Source: Staphylococcus sp. IVB6214 (lineage in GTDB: Bacteria > Bacillota > Bacilli > Staphylococcales > Staphylococcaceae). Taken from it: a DNA stretch of 64,000 nucleotides. The notes beneath the pieces were generated by a model. The model was not told where the DNA came from, ran no database searches, and worked only from the letters and a program-made list of their open reading frames with translations. Location: assembly GCF_025558585.1 (NCBI RefSeq), contig NZ_CP094723.1, positions 1,302,001-1,366,000 of the forward strand, read 5' to 3'. Position numbers and translations under genes: made by a program. Below are positions 51,980 to 61,837 of this stretch, one piece after another (positions within the stretch are counted from its first letter, which is position 1; each line of letters opens with the position of its first letter).

Positions 51980-53428
51980 ATGGAAGAAAAGAATTTAAAC
52001 AGAGGACTGCAGTCCAGACATATTACCATGATTGCAATTGGTGGCGCGATTGGTACAGGCCTATTCGTTGCAACTGGTAGTGTCATTGCCCAAGCTGGAC
52101 CAGGGGGCGCCATCCTAGCATATTTAATCATTGGAATTATGCTGTACTTTTTAATGTCATCAATCGGTGAAATGGCAACATTTTATCCTGTTTCTGGATC
52201 CTTTAGTAGTTACTCTACTCGATTTGTTGACCCATCATTAGGTTTTACTATGGGATGGTTATATTGGACAATTTGGTCACTCGTTACAAGTATTGACGTG
52301 ATTGTTGCATCCAACGTTTTAGGCTATTGGGATGCCTTCCATTTCTTCTCTCCACTTGTTTGGAGTATTATTTTCTTATCTATCATCTTTCTACTGAATG
52401 TTTTCTCTGTTAAAGCATTTGGTGAAGCAGAGTTTTGGTTATCGCTTGTAAAAGTTATCACGATTATCATTTTTATCATTTTAGGGATACTGATGATTTT
52501 CGGCATTTTAGGTGGTAATTATTATGGATTCAAAAACTATACAGTTGGTGAAGCACCATTTGTTGGCGGTATTTCTGGATTTTTAAGCGTACTGCTCATC
52601 GCTGGGTTCTCTGTCGGTGGTAGTGAGGTTGTTGCCGTAGCAGCTGGTGAATCTGACAATCCTAGAAAGTCAATGCCTCGTGCAATTAAGCAAGTTTTCT
52701 GGCGTATACTGTTATTCTACGTACTTTCAATTGCGGTAATCTCTGGAATACTAGCTTACACAGATCCAACGCTATTAAACGAACATAGTTCAATCACACA
52801 AAGTCCATTTACAATTGTATTTGATAAAGTTGGTATTTCATTTGCAGCTTCCGTTATCAATGCCGTCATTCTCACAACACTGTTATCAGCGGCAAACTCT
52901 GGGATTTTTACAACAAGTCGTATGCTTTATTCATTGAGTGAAAATAAACAAGCACCTAAGTTTTTGAGCAAAATTAACCGTCAAACTAAGTTACCGATGA
53001 ATGCATTACTTACGACATTTACATTTATCACAGCAGTTACAGTGTATGCTAATTATAATACTGAAAGTGTTGTTGGCTTATTAAATATTATCGGTGCATT
53101 GATTACTGTTGTTTGGGCATCAAGTGTTTTGGCACAATTCCGATTAAGACGTGCCATCAACGTTCAACAAAAAGATATCGATCAATTATTACCATACAAA
53201 GCACCGTTTTTCCCATTTGGTCCGATACTCGTATTTGTTACAATTCTATTCCTTATTCTAGGAAGTTCTGCAGAGGCCATTATTCACTTTGATGTCCCAA
53301 AATTGGCTCAAAATTTATTGCCAATTTTAATTTTATTCATCATCTATATCACACATAAAATGATTCATAAAACGAAGGTCATTCCATTAAATGAAATCGA
53401 CTTGAGTGAACATGAATCGTATAAATAA
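51980..53428 (+). CDS. Amino-acid permease (APC superfamily)
   Basis: This 482-residue permease of the amino-acid transporter (LysP/GabP/RocE-like) family has about 12 membrane helices. The N-terminus reads NRGLQSRHITMIAIGGAIGTGLF, and the EVVAVAAGESDNPRKSMPRAI segment near residue 220 is the family signature. The specific amino acid is not decidable. The start at 51980 is preferred, since GAGGAG is 9 bases upstream and only 3 from the ATG at 51974. It is divergent from katA. Confidence 0.88.
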   Translation: MEEKNLNRGLQSRHITMIAIGGAIGTGLFVATGSVIAQAGPGGAILAYLIIGIMLYFLMSSIGEMATFYPVSGSFSSYSTRFVDPSLGFTMGWLYWTIWSLVTSIDVIVASNVLGYWDAFHFFSPLVWSIIFLSIIFLLNVFSVKAFGEAEFWLSLVKVITIIIFIILGILMIFGILGGNYYGFKNYTVGEAPFVGGISGFLSVLLIAGFSVGGSEVVAVAAGESDNPRKSMPRAIKQVFWRILLFYVLSIAVISGILAYTDPTLLNEHSSITQSPFTIVFDKVGISFAASVINAVILTTLLSAANSGIFTTSRMLYSLSENKQAPKFLSKINRQTKLPMNALLTTFTFITAVTVYANYNTESVVGLLNIIGALITVVWASSVLAQFRLRRAINVQQKDIDQLLPYKAPFFPFGPILVFVTILFLILGSSAEAIIHFDVPKLAQNLLPILILFIIYITHKMIHKTKVIPLNEIDLSEHESYK

Positions 53429-53441
53429 CTTACACAAGGAC

Positions 53442-53476
53442 TTGGAGCCGAGACACAGTGCTTAGCTCCTCTTTTT
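53442..53476 (+). terminator. Terminator of the amino-acid permease
   Basis: GGAGC with GCTCC, extended by CGAG/CTT pairing, is followed by CTTTTT, 13 bp past the stop codon. Confidence 0.65.
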
Positions 53477-53581
53477 AATTTGTAGACATCATAATCATGC
53501 AATAGCCCTAATCTTTTACTATTTTATCCTTTTTATAAATAATGTATAATTAAAGTAACAACAAATAAAGGTGGTTTTATT

Positions 53582-53896
53582 ATGGTTGGACAAACAAACC
53601 TTTTCGATGATGTGCTTAAAACAGAAGAACGCTTCGTTATTGTTGTACAATCACTTGAAGAAAAACAAGGTCAATTATTAAAACGTACCTTGCGAGAGTA
53701 CAGCAGTTTGACACATGAACAAATGGAAAACCTTTATCAGCATTTAAAAGATTTGTACTTGGATGTTCCTTTTGAAGAAAACCAATCTGCTTTTGCCATT
53801 ACAATCTATACAAATCAAGATTATGCAGCTGACTATATATATGCGCATATTAAGCGCCATCGTGGTCAAAAAGAATGGACACATACAGCAAAATAG
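53582..53896 (+). CDS. Conserved hypothetical protein
   Basis: I do not recognise a named family. The 104-residue product is soluble, acidic to neutral, without membrane helices or cysteines, and looks mixed alpha/beta (ERFVIVVQSLEEKQGQLL then YQHLKDLYLDV and SAFAITIYTNQDYAADYI). AAGGTGG precedes the ATG, and a TATAAT-like box lies upstream around 53548. A good terminator follows. In S. aureus a similar small gene lies between the permease and the HAD phosphatase, as I recall, so it is probably real and genus-specific. Confidence 0.75.
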   Translation: MVGQTNLFDDVLKTEERFVIVVQSLEEKQGQLLKRTLREYSSLTHEQMENLYQHLKDLYLDVPFEENQSAFAITIYTNQDYAADYIYAHIKRHRGQKEWTHTAK

Positions 53897-53900
53897 TATA

Positions 53901-53939
53901 AAAACAGTGAAGCAGATTTTTCCACTTCACTGTTTTTTT
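53901..53939. terminator. Bidirectional terminator before the HAD gene
   Basis: AAAACAGTGAAG pairs with CTTCACTGTTTTTTT around an 11-base loop between the converging genes. Confidence 0.85.
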
Positions 53940-53948
53940 ATTTATTGA

Positions 53949-54767
53949 TTAATCTGTAATTGAAATACCAATTAATTGTTCTAAAATATATGGAATTCCA
54001 TCTTCATCATGACTCTTTGTGACAACATTTGCTTTTTCTTTAACGATGTCTAATGCATTCCCCATAGCAACACCTGTTCCAACTGTTTCAATCATATCCA
54101 AGTCGTTGGCACTATCACCAAATGCAATCATACTGTCCACAGAGAGATTTAATTGTTCAGCCAGTCGTTTGATAGCCGCTCCTTTAGATACACCTTTACT
54201 CATAAATTCAAGGAAAAATGGCTTACTGATTGTCACTGTTAATTCATCAGTAAATTGTGTGGTTTGTGTTGCCAACATCTCAGCAATCTTCTCTTCATTA
54301 TCAACAGCCATCGCTTTCGGTACATCTGTTTGTACATGTGCTTTAATATCATCTACCTGAATCATCGGCATACCCGTCAGTTGTGATTCAACGTCCATAT
54401 ACTTATGTTCTCCTTCAACGACAATCTGGCCATTATAATAAGTTAAAACGAGCATATTATTTTCTCTACAAAAGTCAACGATACGATCAAAGTTTGTTTT
54501 AGAAACCGTTTGTTTTGCAATGACAGTTTGATTGGCAAAATCCAATGTTTGCCCACCATTATAACTCATAATATAACTACCATACTCATCTAACTTTAAT
54601 TCTTTAGCAACACTTAACATCCCTTCAGTTGGGCGTCCTGAAGCAAGTGTTAATTTGTAGCCTTGCTGTTGTACTTTCAATAAATACTCTTTCGTTAACG
54701 GTGATACGTTATTGTTTGATGTCAATAATGTGTCATCCATGTCAAAAATAATTAAATCTGTCTTCAT
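53949..54767 (-). CDS. Cof-type HAD phosphatase
   Basis: This 272-residue cytosolic phosphatase of the HAD IIB (Cof) subfamily probably acts on sugar phosphates or FMN-like substrates. Motif I is DLIIFDMDDTLLTS (nucleophile aspartate), motif II LTLASGRP, motif III the lysine in KGVSKGAAIKRL and motif IV AFGDSANDLDMIETVG. The ATG at 54767 (MKTDLIIF) has AAGGAG 10 bases upstream; the frame to 54788 starts before that site. It follows thrB but is separated by a terminator. Confidence 0.9.
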   Translation of the reverse strand: MKTDLIIFDMDDTLLTSNNNVSPLTKEYLLKVQQQGYKLTLASGRPTEGMLSVAKELKLDEYGSYIMSYNGGQTLDFANQTVIAKQTVSKTNFDRIVDFCRENNMLVLTYYNGQIVVEGEHKYMDVESQLTGMPMIQVDDIKAHVQTDVPKAMAVDNEEKIAEMLATQTTQFTDELTVTISKPFFLEFMSKGVSKGAAIKRLAEQLNLSVDSMIAFGDSANDLDMIETVGTGVAMGNALDIVKEKANVVTKSHDEDGIPYILEQLIGISITD

Positions 54768-54880
54768 ATTTATTCTACTCCTTTTCATTTATATCTTACA
54801 ATAGGCTGTCTAATTATGATACTGATATGAGAAGAAAGTCACAAACTTATAAGAAATCTATAATTTGGATAATATACATA

Positions 54881-54915
54881 GAAAAACAGGACGGCTTAAC
54901 TGCCATCCCGTTCTT
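54881..54915 (-). terminator. Terminator of hom-thrC-thrB
   Basis: On the minus strand AACGGGATGGC pairs with GCCGTCCTGTT (including G-U pairs) around AGTTAA and is followed by TTTTC. It lies 26 bp past the thrB stop. Confidence 0.85.
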
Positions 54916-54940
54916 ATCAATCATCCTATTGTAATCACAA

Positions 54941-55861
54941 TTAACTTTTATGCATTGCCTGGCTAATAACACCTTCCGTATTCACCGTCACAAGTTCTGA
55001 ATGGCAATTTTTAAAAGATTGTCGTAACGCACGCACAAGTGGCCCACTCTTTTCCTTTTTCACCATTGTCATAATCGTTGACCCTGCTCCAGACATGACT
55101 GTGGCATAAGCATCAAATTCGTGTGACATTTTTTTCACTGCTTCGAATTCATGAATGAGATGCTGACGATATGGTTCATGCAATCCATCTCGTTCCATCA
55201 TCTTCCCTGCTAAGTCATAATTATGTTGAATCAATGCGCTAATCATCGTATTGCTGATTGCGCTAAACTTCACAGCATCTTTATGACTGATTTGTTCAGG
55301 TAGCACTGCACGTGACTTTTCTGTTTCTAATTCATACTCTGGGATCGTCAAAATGAAGTCAACATCTGGAATATCTATGTGTGCTACGTCCGTTACATTC
55401 GTTTCAACATCATGATAACCGACTACCAATCCGCCATAAATCGTCGGTGCAACATTATCCGGATGTCCTTCGATTTCAGTTGCCAATTGCAACAACTCAT
55501 ACTTCGACAATTCAATATCACCAAAATAGTTTGCAATATATAGTGCTGCAATAAGTGCTGATGCTGATGACCCCAAACCTCGTGCAAGTGGAATATCACT
55601 GTACAACCGAATCTCTAATGTAGGTAGCTTTACATCAAACTTTTTTGCTACCCACTGCGCAGTCTTATAAATATAGTTTGATTCATCTTCTGGTAGACCA
55701 TATAAATTCGGACCTTCATGATGAAACTTCCATTGCTGTGCACGAATTGGTTGTGCATCTACATATAAAAATTTGTTTAGTGCCATACCAATGGAATCAA
55801 AGCCACATCCGAGATTCGCCGTTGAAGCGGGTACTTTTAAGCTCAACTTGTTTTTCATCAT
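54941..55861 (-). CDS. thrB: Homoserine kinase
   Basis: This GHMP kinase phosphorylates L-homoserine with ATP, the step before ThrC in threonine synthesis. Its 306 residues contain the substrate motif [15 protein letters not shown] near residue 12, the ATP loop [18 protein letters not shown] near residue 95 and the third GHMP motif [13 protein letters not shown]. The ATG at 55861 overlaps the thrC stop (ATGA), so it is coupled to thrC. It is the last gene of the operon. Confidence 0.96.
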   Translation of the reverse strand: MMKNKLSLKVPASTANLGCGFDSIGMALNKFLYVDAQPIRAQQWKFHHEGPNLYGLPEDESNYIYKTAQWVAKKFDVKLPTLEIRLYSDIPLARGLGSSASALIAALYIANYFGDIELSKYELLQLATEIEGHPDNVAPTIYGGLVVGYHDVETNVTDVAHIDIPDVDFILTIPEYELETEKSRAVLPEQISHKDAVKFSAISNTMISALIQHNYDLAGKMMERDGLHEPYRQHLIHEFEAVKKMSHEFDAYATVMSGAGSTIMTMVKKEKSGPLVRALRQSFKNCHSELVTVNTEGVISQAMHKS

Positions 55862-56922
55862 TTTAATGCATCCTTAATATATTGTATGATTTCTGCTTTG
55901 TTATTCGGCAATGCTTGAATTGGATTTTCTAATAATCCGATGGCTGTATCTGGGTCTTTTAATCCGTTTCCTGTTAATACCGCAACAACTTTTTGACCTT
56001 TTTCTAATTTACCTTGACGGTGTAATTTGATGAGTCCTGCAATAGATGCATTGCTCGCAGGTTCACTGAAGATACCTTCTTTTGATGTCATCAACTGATA
56101 TGCTTCCAAAATCTCTTCATCTGTAACAGCATCAATTAAACCGTCAGACGTTTGAATCGCATCAACTGCTTTATCCCAACTTGCTGGATTCCCAATTCGA
56201 ATCGCTGTCGCAATAGTTTCAGGATTTTTTACAACTTTATTTTGAACAATCGGTGATGCCCCTTCTGCTTGGAAGCCAAACATTTTTGGTAGACCACTTT
56301 GTGTATGTTCATTGTACTCTTTGAAACCTTTCCAATAAGCGGTGATATTACCTGCATTACCAACTGGAATTGCTAATACATCAGGTGCAACACCATCAAA
56401 CTGTTCTACAATTTCAAATGCTGCTGTTTTTTGACCTTCAATACGATATGGATTGACTGAGTTCACCAGTTCAATTTCACCATCTTGTGCGATTTCTTTT
56501 ACAATCTCAAGCGCTTCATCAAAATTCCCTTCGATAGAAACAATTTGCGCACCATACATCACTGCTTGTGATAGTTTTCCTAGTGCAATCTTTCCTTCTG
56601 GTATAACAACAATTGCTTTCATGCCTGCTCTTGCCGCATAAGCCGCTGCTGATGCCGAAGTATTGCCCGTAGAAGCACAAATAACCATCTTACGTCCTTG
56701 TTCTTTCGCTTTTGTAACTGCCATCACCATACCACGGTCTTTGAATGATCCAGTTGGGTTCGCACCTTCATATTTTACATATAGTTCAATTCCTAGTAAC
56801 TCAGACATCTTATCACAATAAATAAGTGGTGTGTGACCTTCATTCAACGTTACGTTAGGCGTATTTTCGTTTACAGGTAAATACCCTTCATATTCTTTTA
56901 CAAGACCTTGCCATAACTTCAT
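55858..56922 (-). CDS. thrC: Threonine synthase
   Basis: This PLP enzyme converts O-phosphohomoserine to threonine. Its 354 residues match the short bacterial type. The PLP lysine is in [11 protein letters not shown] near residue 60, and the phosphate-binding loop is [14 protein letters not shown] near residue 187. AAGGAG lies upstream of the ATG at 56922, overlapping the end of hom 6 bp away. Middle gene of hom-thrC-thrB. Confidence 0.97.
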   Translation of the reverse strand: MKLWQGLVKEYEGYLPVNENTPNVTLNEGHTPLIYCDKMSELLGIELYVKYEGANPTGSFKDRGMVMAVTKAKEQGRKMVICASTGNTSASAAAYAARAGMKAIVVIPEGKIALGKLSQAVMYGAQIVSIEGNFDEALEIVKEIAQDGEIELVNSVNPYRIEGQKTAAFEIVEQFDGVAPDVLAIPVGNAGNITAYWKGFKEYNEHTQSGLPKMFGFQAEGASPIVQNKVVKNPETIATAIRIGNPASWDKAVDAIQTSDGLIDAVTDEEILEAYQLMTSKEGIFSEPASNASIAGLIKLHRQGKLEKGQKVVAVLTGNGLKDPDTAIGLLENPIQALPNNKAEIIQYIKDALK

Positions 56923-56928
56923 CTTTCA

Positions 56929-58212
56929 TCAAACTCCTTCAACCGAATAAAATTTTTCAACTTTGTAGCCTTCTATTGCATCTATCGCTGATGTCGGTAA
57001 CTCATCCACACCGATGACAACAACTGCATATTGATGTTCGTTGAGCTGTTGTAATTGCAATGTTTTGTGGAACGGGAGATGTCCTTTAATATCTGATTCA
57101 ATTTGCTTTTCTGATGCTTCTGGACAGTTGACAACGAAATAGTAGCTTTCTTTTTCTTTAATCGTTTGCGGTTCATTCGAATCCATCATTTGCTTCGTCT
57201 TTTCCGTTGTTAATTCAAAATGTGGTGGTAATGTATGCAAGTTCGATTCAAACTGCAATGATACATTCAGTAGGTCACTGACTACGGCAGAACCAGTTGC
57301 CAAACTTCCTGCACCTTTTCCATAAAACATCGTTTCACCAACTGCATCACCGATGACATAAATCGCATTGTATTCATTTTCAACCGCTGCTAATTGATGG
57401 CTATTAGCAATTAAAGTTGGTTTCACAGAAGCTTGTACGACACTATGCTCATACGTTCCTTTACCAATTAATTTGATCTTATAACCAAGTGCTGTTGCTG
57501 CTTGAATATCATCCGTCGTCACTTGACTAATACCTTCAGTGTGGACATCCGCTAACTTAATGACTTGGTTAAATGATAAATAGGATGTGATGACTACCTT
57601 ACGTGCCGCATCAATGCCTTCAACATCATCTGTTGGATCGACTTCGGCAAATCCTAACGCTTGCGCTTCTTGTAGTGCATCTTCATAGGCAGCACCCTCT
57701 TCAGTCATTTTCGTCAAAATGAAGTTCGAAGTCCCGTTAAAGATCCCCATAAATTTACTGATGTTATTGGCATTTAAGCCATTATTAATCGCATTGACGA
57801 TTGGAATACCACCTGCAACACTTGCTTCATATTTTAGAGCAACACCGTTCTCCTGTGCTAAATCCTCTAACACACGCAAGTGGACAGCTAGTAAGTCTTT
57901 ATTGGCTGTAATTACATGCTTTTTCTGTGACAATGCTGCTTTCAACCAATCTACGGTCGGCTCAATACCACCCATCACTTCAATCACAATATCAACATCA
58001 TCGTCATTTAAAATATCATTTACATCTTCAGTTAAATGATATTGTGAAATATTAAGCGAACGTTTTTTTGATTTATCACGAACAAGAATATGTTTGATCT
58101 GAATGTCTTTCTGAATGGTTTCTTTAATCTGTTGATGATTTTCTTCTATAATTTTCACCACACCAGACCCCACAGTACCAAGTCCTAATAATGCAACATT
58201 GAGCTGTTTCAT
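56929..58212 (-). CDS. hom: Homoserine dehydrogenase
   Basis: This enzyme reduces aspartate semialdehyde to homoserine, the branch point to threonine and methionine. The ATG at 58212 (MKQLNVALLGLGTVGSGV, 427 residues) follows CGGAGGG; the frame to 58236 crosses that site. The Rossmann motif LGLGTVGSGV, the catalytic GGIPIVNAINNGL near residue 140 and the DPTDDVEGIDAARK segment are present. A C-terminal ACT domain (about 345-425) suggests feedback control by threonine. It is first in the operon and divergent from lysC. Confidence 0.97.
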   Translation of the reverse strand: MKQLNVALLGLGTVGSGVVKIIEENHQQIKETIQKDIQIKHILVRDKSKKRSLNISQYHLTEDVNDILNDDDVDIVIEVMGGIEPTVDWLKAALSQKKHVITANKDLLAVHLRVLEDLAQENGVALKYEASVAGGIPIVNAINNGLNANNISKFMGIFNGTSNFILTKMTEEGAAYEDALQEAQALGFAEVDPTDDVEGIDAARKVVITSYLSFNQVIKLADVHTEGISQVTTDDIQAATALGYKIKLIGKGTYEHSVVQASVKPTLIANSHQLAAVENEYNAIYVIGDAVGETMFYGKGAGSLATGSAVVSDLLNVSLQFESNLHTLPPHFELTTEKTKQMMDSNEPQTIKEKESYYFVVNCPEASEKQIESDIKGHLPFHKTLQLQQLNEHQYAVVVIGVDELPTSAIDAIEGYKVEKFYSVEGV

Positions 58213-58305
58213 GTAATATCCCTCCGATAGTTTCAACTAAATTCTTTACTACATATTGAAATATCAATAAATATAGTTTAGTATATGTTCATTCCTAAAG
58301 TTTGT

Positions 58306-58320
58306 AAAGTTCTAAAAATT
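58306..58320. promoter_or_regulatory. Weak CodY-like site between hom and lysC
   Basis: On the minus strand AATTTTTAGAACTTT matches the CodY motif AATTTTCWGAAAATT with three mismatches, about 95 bp from either start codon. In S. aureus the threonine genes are, to my knowledge, under CodY, which is the main support. Confidence 0.3.
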
Positions 58321-58402
58321 TAAAAAGATATCTCTATAATACCATTTCTCAGTATAAAACTGAATAGGGAATCCCATTAGAATAGAAAGGTTGTAATAAG
58401 TT

Positions 58403-59752
58403 ATGAAAGTATCTAAATTTGGTGGAAGTTCAGTCGCTTCAGCTGAACAAATTAAAAAAGTATTAAATATTGTCAATAGTGATGATGATAGACGTATCAT
58501 TATTGTGTCAGCACCGGGTAAACGTCACGATAAAGACATTAAAGCAACCGACCTATTAATTAGGCTTTATGAAAAAGTTATCAATGGGTTAGACTATCAA
58601 TCGAAAAAACAAGAAATCCTAGATCGGTTTGATGACATTATTCGAGAACTCAATCTTCAAACAGATTTATTAGAAAAAATAGACGATACACTCGAACAAC
58701 ACATCAGCGAACTAGCAGATCAACCATCACGATTACTGGATGCTCTAAAATCATCAGGCGAAAACTTCAATGCCCAAATTATCGCAGCTTATAACGATGC
58801 TCAAGGTGTGCCGACTATTTATATGTCACCCAAAGACGCTGGAATTATCGTAACCGACGAACCGGAAAATGCTCAAATATTAGAGTCGAGTTATGACAAG
58901 ATTGAACAGCTTCGTCATACGAAAGAAAAAATTATTATTCCCGGATTTTTCGGCTATTCAGAAACGAATCATATCGTAACGTTTCCACGTGGTGGCTCAG
59001 ATATTACTGGTGCTATCGTTGCGCGTGGTGTCCATGCAGATCTCTATGAGAATTTTACAGATGTGTCAGGAATTTTCCGTGCCAATCCTACAATTATCAA
59101 GTCGCCTGAAATTATCAACGAGATTACTTACCGTGAAATGCGAGAGCTTTCTTATGCAGGGTTCGGTGTCTTCCACGATGAAGCATTGCAACCTTTATAT
59201 CGTTATCGTATTCCAGTCGTTATTAAAAATACAAACAGACCTGATGATCCAGGTACGTATATCGTACATGATAGAGAAATTAATCGTCATAGAGTCGTGA
59301 CTGGAATTAGTTGTGACAAAGGATTTACAAGTATTAATATCAAAAAATATTTGATGAATAGACAAGTCGGTTTCTCATTAAAGATTTTAAATATCCTTGC
59401 AGAAAACAATATCTCATATGATCATATGCCATCTGGTATCGATAATATTAGTATTATCATGCGCACTTCTCAATTGGCTGGTAAAGAAGAAAAAGTATTG
59501 AACGAAATTCGTTCACAATGTGAAATTGATGAATTGAATGTTGAACATGACTTAGCTATTTTAATGGTTGTTGGAGAAGGTATGAGTGCAGTTGTTGGAA
59601 CAGCGAATAAAATTACAACCGCATTAGCAGCAGCAAATATTAACTTGAAAATGATTAACCAAGGTTCTTCTGAAATTTCAATGATGTTCGGTATTTCTAA
59701 CAAAGATGCTGAAGCAGCAGTTAAAGCATGCTACTTGAATTGTTATTTATAA
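58403..59752 (+). CDS. lysC: Aspartate kinase
   Basis: This enzyme phosphorylates aspartate, the first step toward lysine, threonine and methionine. The 449 residues start with the kinase signature MKVSKFGGSSVASAEQIKKV, and RGGSDITGAIVARGVHADLYENFTDV forms the substrate site near residue 205. Two C-terminal ACT domains (about 310-449) allow allosteric control. It is a monofunctional aspartokinase resembling Bacillus aspartokinase III. It diverges from hom, so both ends of the pathway share a promoter region. AAAGG lies before the ATG. Confidence 0.95.
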   Translation: MKVSKFGGSSVASAEQIKKVLNIVNSDDDRRIIIVSAPGKRHDKDIKATDLLIRLYEKVINGLDYQSKKQEILDRFDDIIRELNLQTDLLEKIDDTLEQHISELADQPSRLLDALKSSGENFNAQIIAAYNDAQGVPTIYMSPKDAGIIVTDEPENAQILESSYDKIEQLRHTKEKIIIPGFFGYSETNHIVTFPRGGSDITGAIVARGVHADLYENFTDVSGIFRANPTIIKSPEIINEITYREMRELSYAGFGVFHDEALQPLYRYRIPVVIKNTNRPDDPGTYIVHDREINRHRVVTGISCDKGFTSINIKKYLMNRQVGFSLKILNILAENNISYDHMPSGIDNISIIMRTSQLAGKEEKVLNEIRSQCEIDELNVEHDLAILMVVGEGMSAVVGTANKITTALAAANINLKMINQGSSEISMMFGISNKDAEAAVKACYLNCYL

Positions 59753-59848
59753 CAGATTAGGATATCTTAAAATTTACTTTCTGGGAATTAATAGTACGGA
59801 TACTAGAAGCTGTCTCAGCCGCTTTCAGAAATAATATAGGGCTACGTA

Positions 59849-59885
59849 GTACGTTTATGAAAAAGGTACTCTCGTAGCCCTACTT
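59849..59885 (+). terminator. Terminator of lysC
   Basis: GGGCTACG-T-AGTAC pairs with GTACTCTCGTAGCCC, then TACTTTTT. It starts about 97 bp past the stop codon, which is a long 3' leader for a terminator. Confidence 0.8.
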
Positions 59886-60263
59886 TTTATATGTTCAAAT
59901 GAAATATACATATACGCTTATGTCTAAATGAAATAATCAGTTTTTCAAAGGATTAATTTCAAAATCTCTTAAATTCCAATAAAAAATATTATATTCGTAT
60001 ATCTTCATGACTTATGTTAAGAAAAATGATTTTTTGCTACTAATTTTTTTGTTTTTATATTTAAACTTTCTCTATTATTATTAAATAATTGAAATTGATT
60101 TGTTTTTTGGGTAAAATTCTTTATGTAAAGTGTAAAGTATCTCTTATGCTATAAGTCATTTATCGCTTACATTTGTCAATATTTAAAATTTTTCTTTTAA
60201 AAGTATAAAAAATTTAATATAATAAGTTGTGCAGTTCACAGGGTTATGATAAGGAGTGGAAGA
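59886..60263. other. AT-rich gap upstream of the SarA-family gene
   Basis: This very AT-rich stretch has no credible coding sequence. A TATAAT box at 60218-60223 is the likely -10 of the regulator gene; its -35 is not clear. The rest may hold binding sites for AT-preferring regulators, which I cannot define. Confidence 0.5.
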
Positions 60264-60632
60264 ATGAAAAACGGTTATAAAATGGATTCAGAACAAATTT
60301 TTTTCTATGAATCCTATCGAAAAAAAATTATCAGTGAAATAAAAAAACAATTCGGCCTAAAACTTAATGATATTTTGTTTCTCTATCACCTTAAATCAGC
60401 AAACAGCAAACGTATTTCACTTCATAAAGTGAAACAATCCATTGATTTTAGTCTTATGGAAGTACATAAATCATTAACTGCATTATCTGAAATGGAAATT
60501 ATCGGAAAAGAACGTTCGACAGAAGATGAACGTAAAGTTTTCATCACCTTTACAGATGAGCAGTATCAAAGAATGAATGAAATACTTAAAGACTTCGATC
60601 AAATTCAAAAATCTATTTTGACAGAATCTTAA
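60264..60632 (+). CDS. SarA-family winged-helix transcriptional regulator
   Basis: This 122-residue protein starts at the ATG at 60264 (MKNGYKMDSEQIFF), with AAGGAG 7 bases upstream. It has the single-domain Sar fold: helices around 10-35, KLNDILFLYHL, SLHKVKQSIDFSLMEVHKSLTALSEMEII (helix-turn-helix) and the wing KERSTEDERKVFITF with the family's conserved DERK. It acts on virulence or stress genes in known relatives; which paralogue this is (sarA, sarR, sarX and others) cannot be told. It faces nuc across a shared terminator. Confidence 0.85.
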   Translation: MKNGYKMDSEQIFFYESYRKKIISEIKKQFGLKLNDILFLYHLKSANSKRISLHKVKQSIDFSLMEVHKSLTALSEMEIIGKERSTEDERKVFITFTDEQYQRMNEILKDFDQIQKSILTES

Positions 60633-60655
60633 TTAATAAAATACGTTATAAACAT

Positions 60656-60699
60656 AAAAGTCTCAGAACAGTACGATATGTACTATTCTGAGACTTTTT
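60656..60699. terminator. Bidirectional terminator between the Sar gene and nuc
   Basis: AAAAGTCTCAGAA-AGTA pairs with TACT-TTCTGAGACTTTTT around a short loop. Its right edge touches the nuc stop codon. Confidence 0.9.
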
Positions 60700-61207
60700 A
60701 TCGTTCCCAAATATTAAGTTGTTTCTTTTGCGCTTCTTTTTGTGCCTGTTCAATTACAATACGATACTTATCATTAGGCGCATAAAACTTCGCTCGTGCA
60801 AGTCCTTCTTTTGCGAGCATGGCATTAAACATGTCATCTCCAAGCCAAACGTATGCAAGTGTACGACCATAACGATCTGTTTTTTCACGATCGTATTCCA
60901 ATCTTACTTGTTGATTTGTAAGATGTCGTTTCGTGAAGTCAGATGCTGCCTTTCCATATGGTTGAACGGGTGTATTCGGTTTTACCGTTTCTGGCGTATC
61001 AACCCCAATTAGCCGCACTCGTTCATCCTCATGCCCCGGTTTACTAACGATAATCGTATCTCCGTCTATGACACGTTTTACAGTATACATTTCCTCTTCT
61101 GAACTCGAGGTAGTATCTGAAAAAGGACCCGACTGATTGATATATTGAAAGCCCAGTACACCAATTGCGATAATTGCTACAATAATAATTGATAATTTTT
61201 TGTCCAT
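60698..61207 (-). CDS. nuc: Thermonuclease, membrane-anchored (Nuc2-like)
   Basis: This staphylococcal-nuclease-fold enzyme cleaves DNA and RNA using calcium. The ATG at 61207 (MDKKLSIIIVAIIAIG, 169 residues) follows GAAGGTGA; the frame to 61264 has no site. Residues 5-22 form one membrane helix without a clear signal-peptidase site, suggesting a surface-anchored enzyme like S. aureus Nuc2. Catalytic residues are visible: VIDGDTI and VRLIGVDTPE (Arg, Asp, Glu) and DRYGRTLAYVW (second Arg). Confidence 0.92.
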   Translation of the reverse strand: MDKKLSIIIVAIIAIGVLGFQYINQSGPFSDTTSSSEEEMYTVKRVIDGDTIIVSKPGHEDERVRLIGVDTPETVKPNTPVQPYGKAASDFTKRHLTNQQVRLEYDREKTDRYGRTLAYVWLGDDMFNAMLAKEGLARAKFYAPNDKYRIVIEQAQKEAQKKQLNIWER

Positions 61208-61343
61208 GCTGTCACCTTCATCTTTTCTTCTAAATAAGCATATCACTTTTGTTTCAAGGGTCAAGCGTTATTTTTTATAAATATACAGAATGATTTACCT
61301 TTTATAAAGAGATGTTATAATTAAAGTAATAGGAGTGAAATGT

Positions 61344-61544
61344 ATGAAAACACTTAAAGAAAATTATATGTCGTTAACTATTATTATTTTTGCAGTCATT
61401 GTGAGTTTTGTTCTACAAACATATTTTAAGTTACCACTCATTGCCGGTGCATTTATTGGTGTATTACTTGGTATTGTATGTGGTTTTATCCTTCAAATGA
61501 TCAAAAGTAAGCGCAACAAAAATGAAAAGTCCGAACCACATTAA
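61344..61544 (+). CDS. Small hydrophobic membrane protein
   Basis: I do not recognise a family. The 66-residue product has two membrane helices (about residues 9-25 and 30-52) and a short basic tail (KSKRNKNEKSEPH). The ATG at 61344 has GGAG 8 bases upstream. It is divergent from nuc and ends in its own strong terminator, which supports a real gene. The topology, a two-helix hairpin with a positive tail, would place both ends in the cytoplasm. Confidence 0.65.
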   Translation: MKTLKENYMSLTIIIFAVIVSFVLQTYFKLPLIAGAFIGVLLGIVCGFILQMIKSKRNKNEKSEPH

Positions 61545-61567
61545 GATGATGGTTTGGACTTTTTTTC
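61525..61567. terminator. Terminator after the small membrane protein
   Basis: AAAAGTCCGAACCA pairs with TGGTTTGGACTTTTTTT with one G-U pair. The left arm is part of the coding sequence and holds its last codons. Confidence 0.85.
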
Positions 61568-61594
61568 TCATTGAGATGATATTGATTTTTGTTA

Positions 61595-61837
61595 CTAAGA
61601 TTTCTTAGCATTCCAGATTCGAACACCCATTGCAATTGTGGGAATTATCATGACGACTAGTACGATATAATACAGTGTTACAATGATATTTTCTTTTGAA
61701 ACGGGTACAACTAAACCTACAAGATTGATTAAAACTAAAATACCGAGATTAATCATTAAACAAATCAGCAAATCTGTCACAGTAGAGATACCTTTATAAT
61801 TAAAAGCATTCAACCAATATTCTTTATATACGCGCAT
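61595..61837 (-). CDS. Small membrane protein, DUF805-like
   Basis: This 80-residue protein starts MRVYKEYWLNAFNYKGIST, with TGAGGAG 6 bases upstream. It has two membrane helices (about 22-45 and 50-70) and a short cytosolic end. The EYWLNAFNYKGI N-terminus and helix layout resemble DUF805 proteins, but it is shorter than usual (about 110-130 residues), so it may be a minimal or shortened member. Its function is unknown. It lies downstream of ackA on the same strand, separated by a terminator. Confidence 0.6.
   Translation of the reverse strand: MRVYKEYWLNAFNYKGISTVTDLLICLMINLGILVLINLVGLVVPVSKENIIVTLYYIVLVVMIIPTIAMGVRIWNAKKS

Noticed and set aside
54020..55860. Search for a T-box or other riboswitch in the threonine operon
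   Set aside because: The genes are contiguous, and the hom-lysC gap (190 bp) lacks T-box conserved elements or a leader terminator.
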